From positions 14,946,236-15,010,235 of the forward strand of contig NW_026089623.1 in NCBI RefSeq assembly GCF_024586455.1: 64,000 bases of DNA. Direction: 5' to 3'. Source of the DNA: Bactrocera neohumeralis (taxonomy: Eukaryota; Arthropoda; Insecta; Diptera; Tephritidae). The notes under the pieces were generated by a model. The model saw only the letters and a program-made list of their open reading frames with translations, searched no databases and had not been told where the DNA came from. Both the position numbers and the translations under genes were made by a program. Of the stretch, positions 33,090 through 43,740 are shown in pieces (position 1 is the first letter of the stretch; each line of letters opens with the position of its first letter).

Positions 33090-34063
33090 TCGGGTGATTC
33101 TTTAAGAGCTTGATAACTTTTTTTTAAAAAAAAACGCATAAAATTTGCAAAATCTCATCGGTTCTTTATTTGAAACGTTAGATTGGTTCATGACATTTAC
33201 TTTTTGAAGATAATTTCATTTAAATGTTGACCGCGGCTGCGTCTTAGGTGGTCCATTCGGAAAGTCCAATTTTGGGCAACTTTTTCGAGCATTTCGGCCG
33301 GAATAGCCCGAATTTCTTCGGAAATGTTGTCTTCCAAAGCTGGAATAGTTGCTGGCTTATTTCTGTAGACTTTAGACTTGACGTAGCCCCACAAAAAATA
33401 GTCTAAAGGCGTTAAATCGCATGATCTTGGTGGCCAACTTACGGGTCCATTTCTTGAGATGAATTGTTCTCCGAAGTTTTCCCTCAAAATGGCCATAGAA
33501 TCGCGAGCTGTGTGGCATGTAGCGCCATCTTGTTGAAACCACATGTCAACCAAGTTCAGTTCTTCCATTTTTGGCAACAAAAAGTTTGTTAGCATCGAAC
33601 GATAGCGATCGCCATTCACCGTAACGTTGCGTCCAACAGCATCTTTGAAAAATACGGTCCAATGATTCCACCAGCGTACAAACCACACCAAACAGTGCAT
33701 TTTTCGGGATGCATGGGCAGTTCTTGAACGGCTTCTGGTTGCTCTTCACCCCAAATGCGGCAATTTTGCTTATTTACGTAGCCATTCAACCAGAAATGAG
33801 CCTCATCGCTGAACAAAATTTGTCGATAAAAAAGCGGATTTTCTGCCAACTTTTCTAGGGCCCATTCACTGAAAATTTCTTGATTGGACTTTCCGAATGG
33901 ACCACCTAAGACGCAGCCGCGGTCAACATTTAAATGAAATTATCTTCAAAAAGTAAATGTCATTAACCAATCTAACGTTTCAAATAAAGAACCGATGAGA
34001 TTTTGCAAATTTTATGCGTTTTTTTTTAAAAAAAAGTTATCAAGCTCTTAAAAAATCACCCGA
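33090..34063 (-). mobile_element. rosa-like (DD41D) element, copy 2, internally rearranged
   Basis: TA at 33088-33089 and 34064-34065; same TCGGGTGATT termini as copy 1. The inverted arms are about 180 bp (33090-33269 and about 33884-34063), shorter than in copy 1, and about 45 bp more of the original transposase gene is kept at the inner junction (33840-33885). The two copies therefore have different breakpoints although the overall design is the same. Confidence 0.85.
33197..33849 (-). pseudogene. rosa-like transposase, C-terminal part, frameshifted
   Basis: Two overlapping frames make up the same catalytic region as copy 1. The upstream frame (33849-33616) starts MAENPLFYRQILFSDEAHFW with the first Asp and ends past GGIIGPYF. 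The downstream frame (33700-33197) carries the second and third Asp blocks (FQQDGATCHTA and LTPLDYFLW). A single missing A in the run near 33647-33652 (five instead of six) causes the shift. N-terminal half absent. Nearly identical to copy 1 elsewhere, pointing to a recent common source. Confidence 0.85.
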
Positions 34064-34065
34064 TA

Positions 34066-34460
34066 GTAGTTCGGTTAAAAACAATCAGGGTTGCTTGCGC
34101 TTTCCGGACTGTGCCACACTAAGCGGCTGGAATTATTTGAGGTAACATGTCTCCAGACATTATGACGATGGAGCTGAAAAGAATTTACGACAAAACAAAA
34201 ATTGCGGACAAACGACTTACTAAACAAGAGAGGAAGCAAGAAAGACAAACTAGTCTTCATGCGTGACAGAAACGGTGGAAACAACAAAATGTAGATAAAC
34301 AAAGATGCTAATTAGAAACTAGACTATTACTTGAAGCAGTTTCTCACTGACCACTGAATAGAGTATTTACACAAATATAGACACGATGCTTGGTTTGACT
34401 GCTCTTTTTGTGAAACAGGAATGAAAACGTGTGACACATTTTCTTTCTGTGCCCACGTTA
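34066..34460. other. No gene seen
   Basis: Short ORFs without protein-like composition between rosa copy 2 and the MITE. Confidence 0.4.
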
Positions 34461-34972
34461 TAGCCTTGACAGACGAGCAAAATTAATGCGCCTTAAGCAA
34501 CGCTAATGCGCTTTGAAATTTTATGGTGACAGACGGCAGACTTGTGCATTTAGACAGCTGATAGTGAAATATGTTTATTTATTTAAAAAAAAAAGTGACA
34601 TAAAAATGAATAAGATAAATTATTAATAGAAATTTTGGTATTTTTGGAAAAAAAAATGGATAGCAAACGTTGATTATTTTCTGCCATCTAAAAATATTAA
34701 AATTTGTTTTTGTTAATATACTTGCACATAATTTAATTAGCAGTATAAAACTGCTTACCTCTGATGCTGCCTCCACACTTCAATCGACATCTGTCAAATA
34801 ATAGAAAAAACCGGCCATTTTTGGGCAGTGTTGCCTACTCAAATTTGGTAAATTCAGCTAAATGCACGGAATTCTTGTGCATTACAAATTTGTATTAACA
34901 TGGGTCAAATGCGCAAATAAATGTAAATTAAGCCCCGCTAATGCGTATTAGCGCTGTCATCTGTCAGGGCTA
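34461..34972. mobile_element. PIF/Harbinger-type MITE (512 bp)
   Basis: The termini are inverted: TAGCCTTGACAGACG at the left and, read inward from the right, TAGCCCTGACAGATG. Each is flanked by TTA (34458-34460 and 34973-34975). A 3 bp TTA duplication is the mark of PIF/Harbinger. The subterminal regions both contain GCTAATRCGC-like words. No coding capacity. A Harbinger transposase remnant lies at 56880-58077, but its ends could not be compared. Confidence 0.75.
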
Positions 34973-34975
34973 TTA

Positions 34976-35540
34976 TAAAGATAAGAGAAAACAACTGGGT
35001 AAACTTCTTGAAAAACGGCTAATCCCTGAAAATATTATACCGCACATGATACGTTCCCAACAGATGAGCCCAAGTAGAACTAAGAGAAAAATAGTGGCCG
35101 ATTTAGAGCTGGAGGCGGATGATTAACGTGGAGTAGGAAAAATTTTAAAACAAGAGCCAACCGACTGAAGTTTCTCCTTGCGAAGAAATGTTTGGCGGCG
35201 GTCTCTCAAAGAAAATAAAGAGCTATAGGAGACGGAGTTAAGGTTCTGTACGCAGGCGCCCTACTTCGCACCTCCCACATACGTTAACACTGGCGGTACA
35301 TGCCCGACTAACATAAATTGCGCATGCCGTCTGAAATATAACGGTATCTTTCGAAGACTACTCCTCCGACAACAAAAAGAAAAAATGTAACACACTGTAA
35401 ACGCACTAACAAAATCTTATTTTGCGGTAGTTTCCATCCTTGATCATTATGGAGCCATTTTTGACGATTTCTGAAACACGTTTTTTGTATGAATGAGCAG
35501 TTGTTCTTATTCTGTGTAGTGTACATCAAAAATAAAATTT
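34976..35540. other. No gene confirmed
   Basis: A 60-codon frame at 34941-35126 starts inside the MITE and runs into this interval; its last part (KRKIVADLELEADD) looks mildly protein-like but is unrecognised. The rest is unassigned. Confidence 0.35.
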
Positions 35541-36826
35541 AACAAGTATGGAAGAGCTAAGTTCAGGTGCAAATAAACATTTTATACTCTTTCAACTAGC
35601 AAGAATCAAAGCCAGGGAAATACTTTAAGCTGTAAAGCCAATCATATGGAGTAAAGTCAGCCGGATGTTGCAAAGTGCAAAAAGCAAATTTTCGCTCAAA
35701 TTTAGCTATTTTATGCACAAAGATACACTTTTATGAATAAAACACGCCCTCTTATTTTCATTGGGAAAATTCACATACTGGTATATACAAGGTGCGTTCC
35801 AAAGTAAACAGGACTTTAAAAAAAACAGAACAAATGGTTTTTTCGGCAAAATCAATTTATTTTATTCAAAATACTCTCCTTCTGCTTCCATACAGCTTTT
35901 TTCACGGTCCAAAAGGATGTCGAATGAGCGTTTTAGCTCGTATGGCCGGTATGGCCGCCAGTATGCCGGTGCAAGCCTTTTGAATGGCCTCTACATCTGC
36001 ATAACGCTTTCCTTTCATGGGCAAATGCATTTTTCCGAAAAGGAAGAAGTCGCACGGTGCCATATCAGGTGAGTGGTTAATGGTTAAAATGTGATTTTTG
36101 GTCAAATAATCGTCCTTCGAATGTTGGATTCTGAGCAATTTTTGGTCGTCAGTCAATTTGTGCAGAACGGGATAGGCAATCATCGCCATAAACTTGTTTC
36201 ATCAATTGAAACGTTTCGGCAAAAGTTTAACCAATTTAAAAAAAAAAATTGCCTCTTTGTTCGAAGCTCATTAGACTTAAACAATTTTTGGGCATAAGGT
36301 GGCTAAAGACATTATTCGTGCAAAGTTTTATCCCGTTATATTAATTGCTTCTTGATTTGCGTACTGAAAACTGAACGAATCAAGTAGAATTTAAAATTGT
36401 GGTATACATACGAGAAGTAGGCGTGGTTGTTGTCCGATTTCGTCCATTTTCACAATGTGATCTTCGATTGTAAAAACAACAACGCTCATCGTCCAATTTT
36501 CACACCAGCTAACAGAAAGATCTCTCATTTCATATCGGTGGCAAAATTTAGTGTCTATGCGGTACTTAGTTTTTGATTTATCGAACTCTTAGTAGTTTTT
36601 AACAATACCGTTATATGGGGAGTGAGCGGAGTTATCCCCCGATTTCATCCATTTTCACACTGTCGGTAGAAGCTCTTGCAAGATTTGTCCTCAATATATT
36701 TGGTTGTCCTGGTCATTTATATATACTCTATACATCTACTATATCGTTTAGTTTTAGGTGATACATACAACTATTAGGGGACCAAACTATAATACTCTGT
36801 AGCACCTGGTTGAAAGAGTATAAAAA
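35541..36826. repeat. Dispersed repeat R, copy 2 (holds a mariner remnant)
   Basis: Starts AACAAGTATGGAAGAGCTAA and ends GTTGAAAGAGTATAAAAA, matching the edges of copy 1 but with CTTTCAAC in place of CTCTCGCA. The part after 36290 (ATTATTCGTGCAAAGTTTTA onward) closely parallels 61445-61900. Confidence 0.65.
35788..36290 (-). pseudogene. Internally deleted mariner remnant inside repeat R
   Basis: The left terminus CAAGGTGCGTTCCAAAGTAA follows TA, a typical mariner end. The minus-strand frame 36189-35902 reads VLHKLTDDQKLLRIQHSKDD, then jumps to HSPDMAPCDFFLFGKMHLP with the third catalytic Asp and VEAIQKACTGILAAIP. The bulk of the catalytic domain between the linker and the last Asp is missing. 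The right terminus was not found; R sequence resumes at about 36290. Confidence 0.7.
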
Positions 36827-37441
36827 TGCTAGTTTTGCAACATGCTTATTCTTAAAGAAAATTCACAGAAACGGAAGTAAGCTCAGTAATCTCTGGAGGT
36901 AAAATAATACATACTTGTAGCTTTCCTAGCAATATAAGGCGCTCTCAATTCAATTAAACAGGCATTTCAGGGGCAAAACAATAATTTCAACACTGGGAGC
37001 TTCAACGATGTGAAGATTTGTCCGAAGGGGTACTTCTCATACCTAGACGCTAGGACAAAAAAAAACTACAGAACTTTAAGTGTGTAAATGGATGATTGCG
37101 CTCAAAAGGGAATTACAGCTTTGGGTAGTTCATTGACTCTACGCCGTTGTAAGACCGATTATGACTTAGGGTAAATTGGTATAATCATAATATATTTTTT
37201 TATTCCAACTCAACAACACGAAGAACCATCAGAAATATTTCTTGTTAGTGCCTGCAATGAAATAAATTTGAGATGATTATATGCTGCATCTCTGTCAAGT
37301 TAAGGCATTGAAGATTTCTCTTATAAGTCAAAAATCTCCACCACAAATTGAATAAATAAAATTCCATGACGAATATCGAGGCTTCAGCCAGTTATATATT
37401 TGGATAAGAGTGATAAATCTTTAATCTTTATCTCGTTGTCA
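36827..37441. other. Downstream of the aminopeptidase gene, no gene seen
   Basis: AT-rich; the 3' UTR of the minus-strand aminopeptidase should lie at the right edge of this interval, but I cannot place its polyadenylation site. Confidence 0.4.
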
Positions 37442-38152
37442 TTAATTTATTTCTGTCAACGCCTCACTCCCATTTTGTGTTATGAGAATAGTGTGTTCAA
37501 ATTGTGCGCTTCGCATACCGTCGACAGAAACTGCGGTCCAGCCATCTTCCATTACATTCACGTTGGGCTTACCAAGACTAAGAATGGGCTCAATTGTAAA
37601 TACCATTCCTGTACGCATAAAGCCAGGTTCAGAATTATCTGCCAAATAGTTTTAACATTACGTTCATGTACACAAAATAATTTTGTTTTTATTTTTACAA
37701 TAATGCAATATTTCCGGTGGTTCATGAAATGATTTCCCAAGTCCATGGCCAGCAAATGCTGGTATCACATTCAATTTTTTTATATTGCAGAAATCTGTTA
37801 TATATCTGCCGATTGCATTAAAAGGGGTTCCAGGTTTACATATATTAATGCAATGCTGTACACATTCCTCTGCTGACTTTACCAAATATACTCCCAAATC
37901 GTCAACGTTTCCTACAAGAAATGTTTTAGAGCAATCTCCATGACAGCCATTCAAATATACGGTAATGTCAACATTTATTATGTCCCCATCGACCAATCGT
38001 CTTTCGTTCGGAATTCCATGGCAAGCCACATTATTAACTGACGTGCATACAGATTTTGGAAATCCAGCATAACGAAAAGGGGATGGGTAGCCTCCTGCAG
38101 AAATTATCTGATCATGTGCAAAAGCATCGATTTCACCAGTTGATGTACCTGC
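37442..38152 (-). CDS. Methionine aminopeptidase type 1, mitochondrial-like; last two exons
   Basis: The enzyme removes the initiator Met from new proteins, using a two-metal centre. The internal exon runs from 38152 to 37699 after a TTTGTAG acceptor. It begins AGTSTGEIDAFAHDQIISAG and contains CTSVNNVACHGIP (substrate-binding His), NVDITVYLNGCHGDCSKTF (metal ligands Asp and Asp, ten residues apart) and GHGLGKSFHEPPE (metal His). A 60 bp GT-AG intron (37639-37698) splits a Tyr codon in frame. The last exon (37638 to 37442) has FTIEPIL and QFEHTIL (the two metal Glu) and ends LTEIN. All ligands are present and there is no lesion. The N-terminal third is not in the nearby sequence; upstream exons may lie beyond the transposons or outside the window. 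The short, prokaryote-like C-terminus suggests the mitochondrial MAP1D-type enzyme. Confidence 0.88.
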
Positions 38153-38154
38153 CT

Positions 38155-38479
38155 ACAAATATAAAAAAAAATTAAAAATATTATTACATTTAGCAGAGTT
38201 TTTTTATTTTTTAAAGGACTACACAAATATGTCAAAAACTATCTATCTATTTTCCATACCCCTAAAAGTCGGAAAATTGGAAAATTCCGAAAATAAACTT
38301 TTTCCCACACAAATTTTTTTGTTTTGTTTTTAAATATTTTAATTTGTAAATTATTTGAATCGTTCAATTTCGGCCGTTTGCTTTTTTATTCCGGCTATTC
38401 AAAAGAAAAATTATTGAAAATTATGCAGTGAAAATTTTCACACAAACTGATCAATTGATTGATTGAAATTTGCTACGAA
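38155..38479. other. Intron or upstream flank of the aminopeptidase gene
   Basis: AT-rich, no exon recognised on the minus strand. Confidence 0.4.
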
Positions 38480-40147
38480 GTCACGAAGAGACCGCGCTAA
38501 TATCGGTTGGCGTTCTTTTTGCCATCAACGTATGGCAACCCAAGACACATGAACGAGTACTCTCAGGATGCGATAACATACGTTTGGGATTATGGATCCC
38601 TGTCAATCGGCAAGCGATCTTCACAAATTTAAAGCAAGACTTTTCAAGCAACAGCTACGATGTTTGATGGACTTTATCTTGAAGCAACGTATGTATACTG
38701 TTAGATGCTAGATGTACTCTGTTGAGTGGCAAAAGAGAGGTTTGCCACACGCACACATTGTCCTTTGGATGGTGGATGGTGGTTACACCAGATCAAATTG
38801 ATGAAATCATTTTGCGGAAATTCCTGATGTAGAGAAACATCCAATATCATACGAATTGATGAAAACCAATATGATTCATGGACCTTGCGGATACCACAAT
38901 CCCACTTCATAGAAATCAATGTTGAGTATTGCTGTTTGGTGAAATCGATCAAATACGTTCGCAAGTATGTCTCCAAAGAAAGCAATATGGCGGTTATTGG
39001 TTTTGAACGAGATGAGATCAGAAATTATCAAATGGGTCGATAAATGAGCTGCTATGAAGAACTTTGTAGGATATTTACTTTTGCAATTCATGAAACTTTT
39101 TCGACGGTTTTGCATCTCGCAGTGCATTTGGGGAAAGTCAAAGTATGTATTTCAACCCAGAGAATACAGTACAGCCAACGGAAACACCGCCAACGACGGA
39201 AATTCGGAAATCCCTTGATATTATACATACATAGAATGCATCGTCGAAGAAATGTTTACACAGAAAACAAGGCCAACCAGTAGATGAACATTAAGGTGTG
39301 TTCTCAACTAATGCATTAGGATGAATTTACACAATCCACCCGAAAAACGGTGGATATGCTATTGATTAATGTACGCGGTTCAAGTTCACTTGAGTCATTG
39401 CTTACTGTGAATGGTACGGTGTGTGCAACTTTTTGAGAAACATGCCAGGCATTACAACAACATATCAGCCTTCAAATCTGCGTCAATTATGGGATACGAA
39501 CAAAAATTACATTGCCGAAGACATTTTACATCGTATTCGCTAAGAATTGGAAATGGGAAAATTCCGACCGTCTTGACAATGAAGACGAAGCCGTGAATTA
39601 TCCAATAGAATTTCTAAATTCTTTAGAGAGGCTTGGTATGCCGCCGTATCATTTGCGTCTCAAAGTTGGATCTGTAGTTAATATGTTTCGCAATCTTCAT
39701 GCGCCGAAACTGTGTAATGGAACCCGACTGATTGTGACGCAGCTATCGAATACAAGGGCCCCGAATGCTTGGTGCTACGAATTCCTTTGAGTTCCAACGA
39801 TTTGCCATTTTAGTTCAAACCCATTCAGTTTCCAGAGAAAATTGCATTTGAAATGACAATCAACAGGACACAAGGATAGTCGCTAGAAGTGTGTGGCATA
39901 AACCTGGAAATTTCATGTTTTTCACACGACCTGCTATACGTGGCGTGCTCATTAGTTCAACACCCATCTTCTCTATACATTTACGCACCGGAACTGAAAC
40001 CAAAAAATGTTGTTTATCAAGCTGCGCTACATTAAAAAAAAATCACAAATAAATGATTTAAACACAAAAAATAGTATGTACATTCAACTTTTTTTTCATT
40101 TCAGAACACAAAATTTCACGCAAAACACCGCTTGCGGGGTCAGCTAC
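38480..40147 (+). mobile_element. Degenerate Helitron, large internal deletions
   Basis: Pieces of the same RepHel gene type as at 14370-18887 follow in order: a THERVLSGCDNIRLG-like stretch where relatives have RHMHEYAQDAMSYV (38530-38600), VEWQKRGLPHAHIVLW with the HUH pair (38715-38770), IRIFTFAIHE-like and VLHLAVHLGK (39060-39140), LKVGSVVNMFRNLHAPKLCN (39658-39720) and a final SLYIYAPE (39970-39995). The 3' end reads CTTGCGGGGTCAGCTAC, a decayed version of the CAGCTAG terminus. The Walker A region is gone. Older than the 12932-19950 copy. Confidence 0.8.
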
Positions 40148-40359
40148 TAACTTACAAAATTATTCTTATGCTTTAGGCGAAAATAAAAATCGAAATATAA
40201 CTATTATTATGTGAGAAAATAGAAAAGAAATAGAAAAGCTTTTTTTACAAATATTTTTTAAACTTTAACAATGTTTGATATCTCCACAACTAGTTTCAAA
40301 AACTAACGAGCATTAACTTAAAAACAAATAACATGGTATATAATTAAATCCTTTATATT
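40148..40359. other. AT-rich spacer
   Basis: Nothing recognised. Confidence 0.4.
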
Positions 40360-40615
40360 GTATTTTAGATTCCAACTAAGCTATGTGGTTTTTTCCGACA
40401 TAATCGACTAGAGAGGCATTTGTGTAACAGAAGATTTCTTGCCTCCTCGTTCACATGTGCATTAAGCCTTTTGTAGTGGGCATCTGCTTGACACCTGATT
40501 TCTTCGGCGACTATATTCACCCTTAGGTCTCGCTGAATGTCAAAATCTCTGCAGTACCAAGGAACATTTACAATGCTTCTTAGCACCTTGTTTTGAAAAC
40601 GTAGTATAATATTAA
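40360..40615 (-). pseudogene. Jockey-type LINE, C-terminus of ORF2
   Basis: The minus strand reads RFQNKVLRSIVNVPWYCRDF, then DIQRDLRVNIVAEEIRCQAD, HYKRLNAHVNEEARNLL and LCRKKPHSLVGI. This is the conserved C-terminal tail after the reverse transcriptase in Jockey-clade LINEs (FQNKxLRxIVNAPWY). The insertion is truncated at about 40615, where an ATC microsatellite and repeat R begin. Confidence 0.75.
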
Positions 40616-40640
40616 TACTGCTATCATTATCATTATCATC

Positions 40641-41035
40641 GTTATATCGGGAGTGAACTGGGTTTTCATCCGATTTCATTCATTTTCACACTATCGGTAG
40701 TAATTCTTGTAATATTCGTGCTGGGCGATTTCGTTGTTGTAGCTTTAGTGGTTTAGAAGATATGCACATTAAACTTTACACAATATTAATTAACATTAAT
40801 TAAGGGGCAGAGCCACCGCCACTTTTTTTTTTTTAATTTATCCACAAGTGCCTCTTGCTATTGTGATCCCTTGTGCCAAATTACAGTTTTATATCTTAAT
40901 TAAGAGGTTAGGTATTATGGCACTTTATATGTTTTCGGTCCGATTACGCCCATCTACGAACTCGAATTTGTTGTACTAAGGAACCTGTATGCAAAGTTTC
41001 ATCAAGATATCTCAATTCTTACCCAAGTTACTTAC
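40641..41035. repeat. Dispersed repeat R, partial copy 3
   Basis: Shares GTAGCTTTAGTGGTTTAGAA-type and GATATGCACATTAAACTT blocks with 61865-61922, and the ending CAAGATATCTCAATT with copy 4 and copy 1. Confidence 0.65.
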
Positions 41036-42795
41036 TGCTAGTGGGGGAAAAATAAAAACCTTATTTGAGCTGAGAAATCCTTCATTCTAATTTTATTTTG
41101 GTATTTGTAAGCCTTATATACTATTTTTGAAATTTTATGTATCTAGTTAAATATATGTGTATGTTGGTATGTACTGCACACGACATGGGGTTGTTTTTAA
41201 CTATACAATGCAATACATGTGTATATGTGTGTTATCATATTGTTTATGCTGTATGGTTTGGATTGTTTTCAATTGCACATGTGTATTTGTAATCAATTGC
41301 CTAAACCTTATTAAACATGTTCTGTTTTATTTTTTGAATGCAGGCGTATTGCATAAGTATAAATATATATATTTTTATGTGTTTACAAGTATTTATTTAT
41401 ATGCGTATGTATGTTCAATACATTTGAACATAGATAGTTCATATTAGTGGACTGTATCTGTGTTTATAATTAGGGGTTTCACATGGTCACATAACGATAT
41501 AAGTTATAACGATCCGAAAACATAGCGTTCAGACTTGTATTTGCGAAAACTTATTTTAGTACGCAATCCAACAACAAATTTTTTAAACTAGTATAAAAAT
41601 GTATGATTTTATAATTTTTCCATGCTTTATGAAAAGTTGTGAGTACACCCAAATAAGTATTAAATGGTATTAAATGGCATCCCTTGGCACCAATGTACAC
41701 GTTCATTTTTAAACACCAGAGCCAAAATTGTAAGACCTGGTATAAGCGAAACATGGTGGAAAATCTCTTGTTGTCATGAGCTGATTTTGGGTATGCAGGA
41801 ATGCCAAAATATACACGAAAAACACTTTAAGTGCTTCATTAAAGATTTTCCCTCGTCAAAAAATATCTGTGTTGTAGATTAGCCAATTGTAAATCCAAAC
41901 CTAAATCGACTTATCTTTTTGGGGCTCCTTTAAGCTTGATTTTATAAAAATAACACTTCAACAATTAAAAACCGCCATGGTTACCGAGTGGAACAATATA
42001 CATACATATGTACATATGTAGGAGATTCGATTTTAGAAAATTTTCTATGATAAAATGCATTTATGAAATGATAATGTGAAATATGAATAGCCTAGTGGCA
42101 AAGTCTTTGAAACTGATAACAAATAAATTCATATTGGATTTTAATACATTAGAAGCGAAAGTTAAACTAACAAACATTAAGGCCAAAATAATTTACTTTT
42201 TTATTTTAATAAAATAATTAGGTGCCTCGATTTCTGACAAAACTGCGGGACTTATAGAAAAAAGTCATATGGCAATGTTGTAACAATGAAAAGGTCTACA
42301 CTTTTTCACCTAACCTCAGAATTTTTATGAAAACTTCGCATAACCCAGCTTTGATCTTTAATTTTCAATAAAAAAGCTAAAGATAAAATTACAGTAGGTG
42401 TTATGATTGTGAAAATCTCTCCTTTCTGATAGTATTAAAATATATATACATAAACATGGTAAATTTGCTAAAAAAACGCAAAAATAAGACTCCAATAAAC
42501 AGCTGAAAACCATTCAAAACTGCTTCTTTATTTCATCCACCTATTATTTCGTAGTAATAGCATTAAAAAGAGCAATTTTAATTTGTGTAGTAAGGAATTT
42601 TTTGCGTTTTCTGAACAAATTAACCATATATATGGTGTCATTCTGAGTAAACTTTTTTTTTTCAACTGAAAAACAGGCTAAAAACTTTCGAAAATGTGAA
42701 AAAGAAAGTCACTCAAAAGATGAGCTCTTAATATAAATATTAAGAGGTGCCTATTTCAAATTTTCTATTTCCCATATAAATTACATGGGAAAAAA
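41036..42795. other. AT-rich interval, no gene confirmed
   Basis: Contains TGTATATGTGTG-type simple repeats (41140-41420) and two overlapping opposite ORFs at 41551-41882 that I cannot assign. A short palindrome, CTCTTAATATAAATATTAAG, lies at about 42725-42744. Confidence 0.4.
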
Positions 42796-42829
42796 ATCAT
42801 TTTCTTGTGGTGGTTATTGTGCGGAGGTT

Positions 42830-43740
42830 ATTATATGTGCACGCGATGGCTGCCAGTCGAAAATCGAGTTTTCTCGTAAAATAATCGATTAAAATTAAGT
42901 TAATTCCCGAGTTTAGCGGGGGTCCTATAGAGTACGAGGCATAGAGGCAATCGGCCGTAGACGCGTACGAGCTGTTTAAATCATTTACCGGCAGCATTAC
43001 GCATTACCAAGCGGTAACAATCATCAGAAATAAAGTAAGGTGTGCAGCTAGAGCAGTGCTAGTGTCTCACAACACAGTACTTAACTCGGCTAGATTGGTC
43101 ATACGCAGATAAAATTCACTACGACTATTGAGACAGGGCCTCGAAATGGTTAGGCAAGGGGAATTAAGCCTCATGGAATATTATGTCACACGAGGCGGAG
43201 CAGGCTACATACTCAACGATGAGGTCAGGGCAGATGAACTCCACGCCTTCATTTCTGGCTTGAAAAAGTCTCTTAAGGCTATTGTTTTTCCGGCACAGCC
43301 AAAAGATTTAGCGTCTGCATAAACGCTAGCCAGAGAAGCAGAGTCGAGCATAGAGCGTAGTATGTTTTCGGCAACCTACGCCAAATCTATTGCATAAAGA
43401 GAACAGACGCGGGAAAATCGACCGCTCGCGAAACAAGGCAGAAACTATAAAGATGAACGTGGTGGTGAGAGGCAGCAAGGTAACAACAGCCATCAAGATA
43501 GGAACAAAAAAGAAGCATGGGCAAGTCCCAGAGCCAATGGATCAGATAGGGCAACAGAACCAAGACGGCAGCGATTGAACAATGCTGTTCAGAGAGCCCC
43601 AGATTCGGAAGAATATCAAAAGTCCGCGGAAGCCGCTGTAATCGAAATCGAAGACGATAACGAATCATGCGATAATGACTCATTGCGGTTTTTAGAGAAC
43701 GCTGGGTGGGAAAAATATAAAAATATTAATTTACACAGGG
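42830..43740 (+). pseudogene. Gypsy-type gag remnant
   Basis: A frame at 43128-43322 reads RQGELSLMEYYVTRGG and FISGLKKSLKAIVFPA, the conserved central part of errantiviral gag. Related sequence extends upstream to about 42830 (PEFSGGP-like) and downstream through a basic, Arg/Asn/Gln-rich tail (43390-43580). A TAA at 43321 and shifts break it. The virion-like particle would be built from this protein in an intact element. Confidence 0.65.

Noticed and set aside
34941..35126. 61-codon plus frame
   Set aside because: It starts inside the terminal repeat of the Harbinger-type MITE and crosses its edge, so it is not one ancestral gene.
41551..41882. Overlapping ORFs on both strands, considered as upstream exons of the aminopeptidase
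   Set aside because: The minus frame lacks the N-terminal features of type 1 methionine aminopeptidases and has no matching splice site; the plus frame is on the wrong strand.
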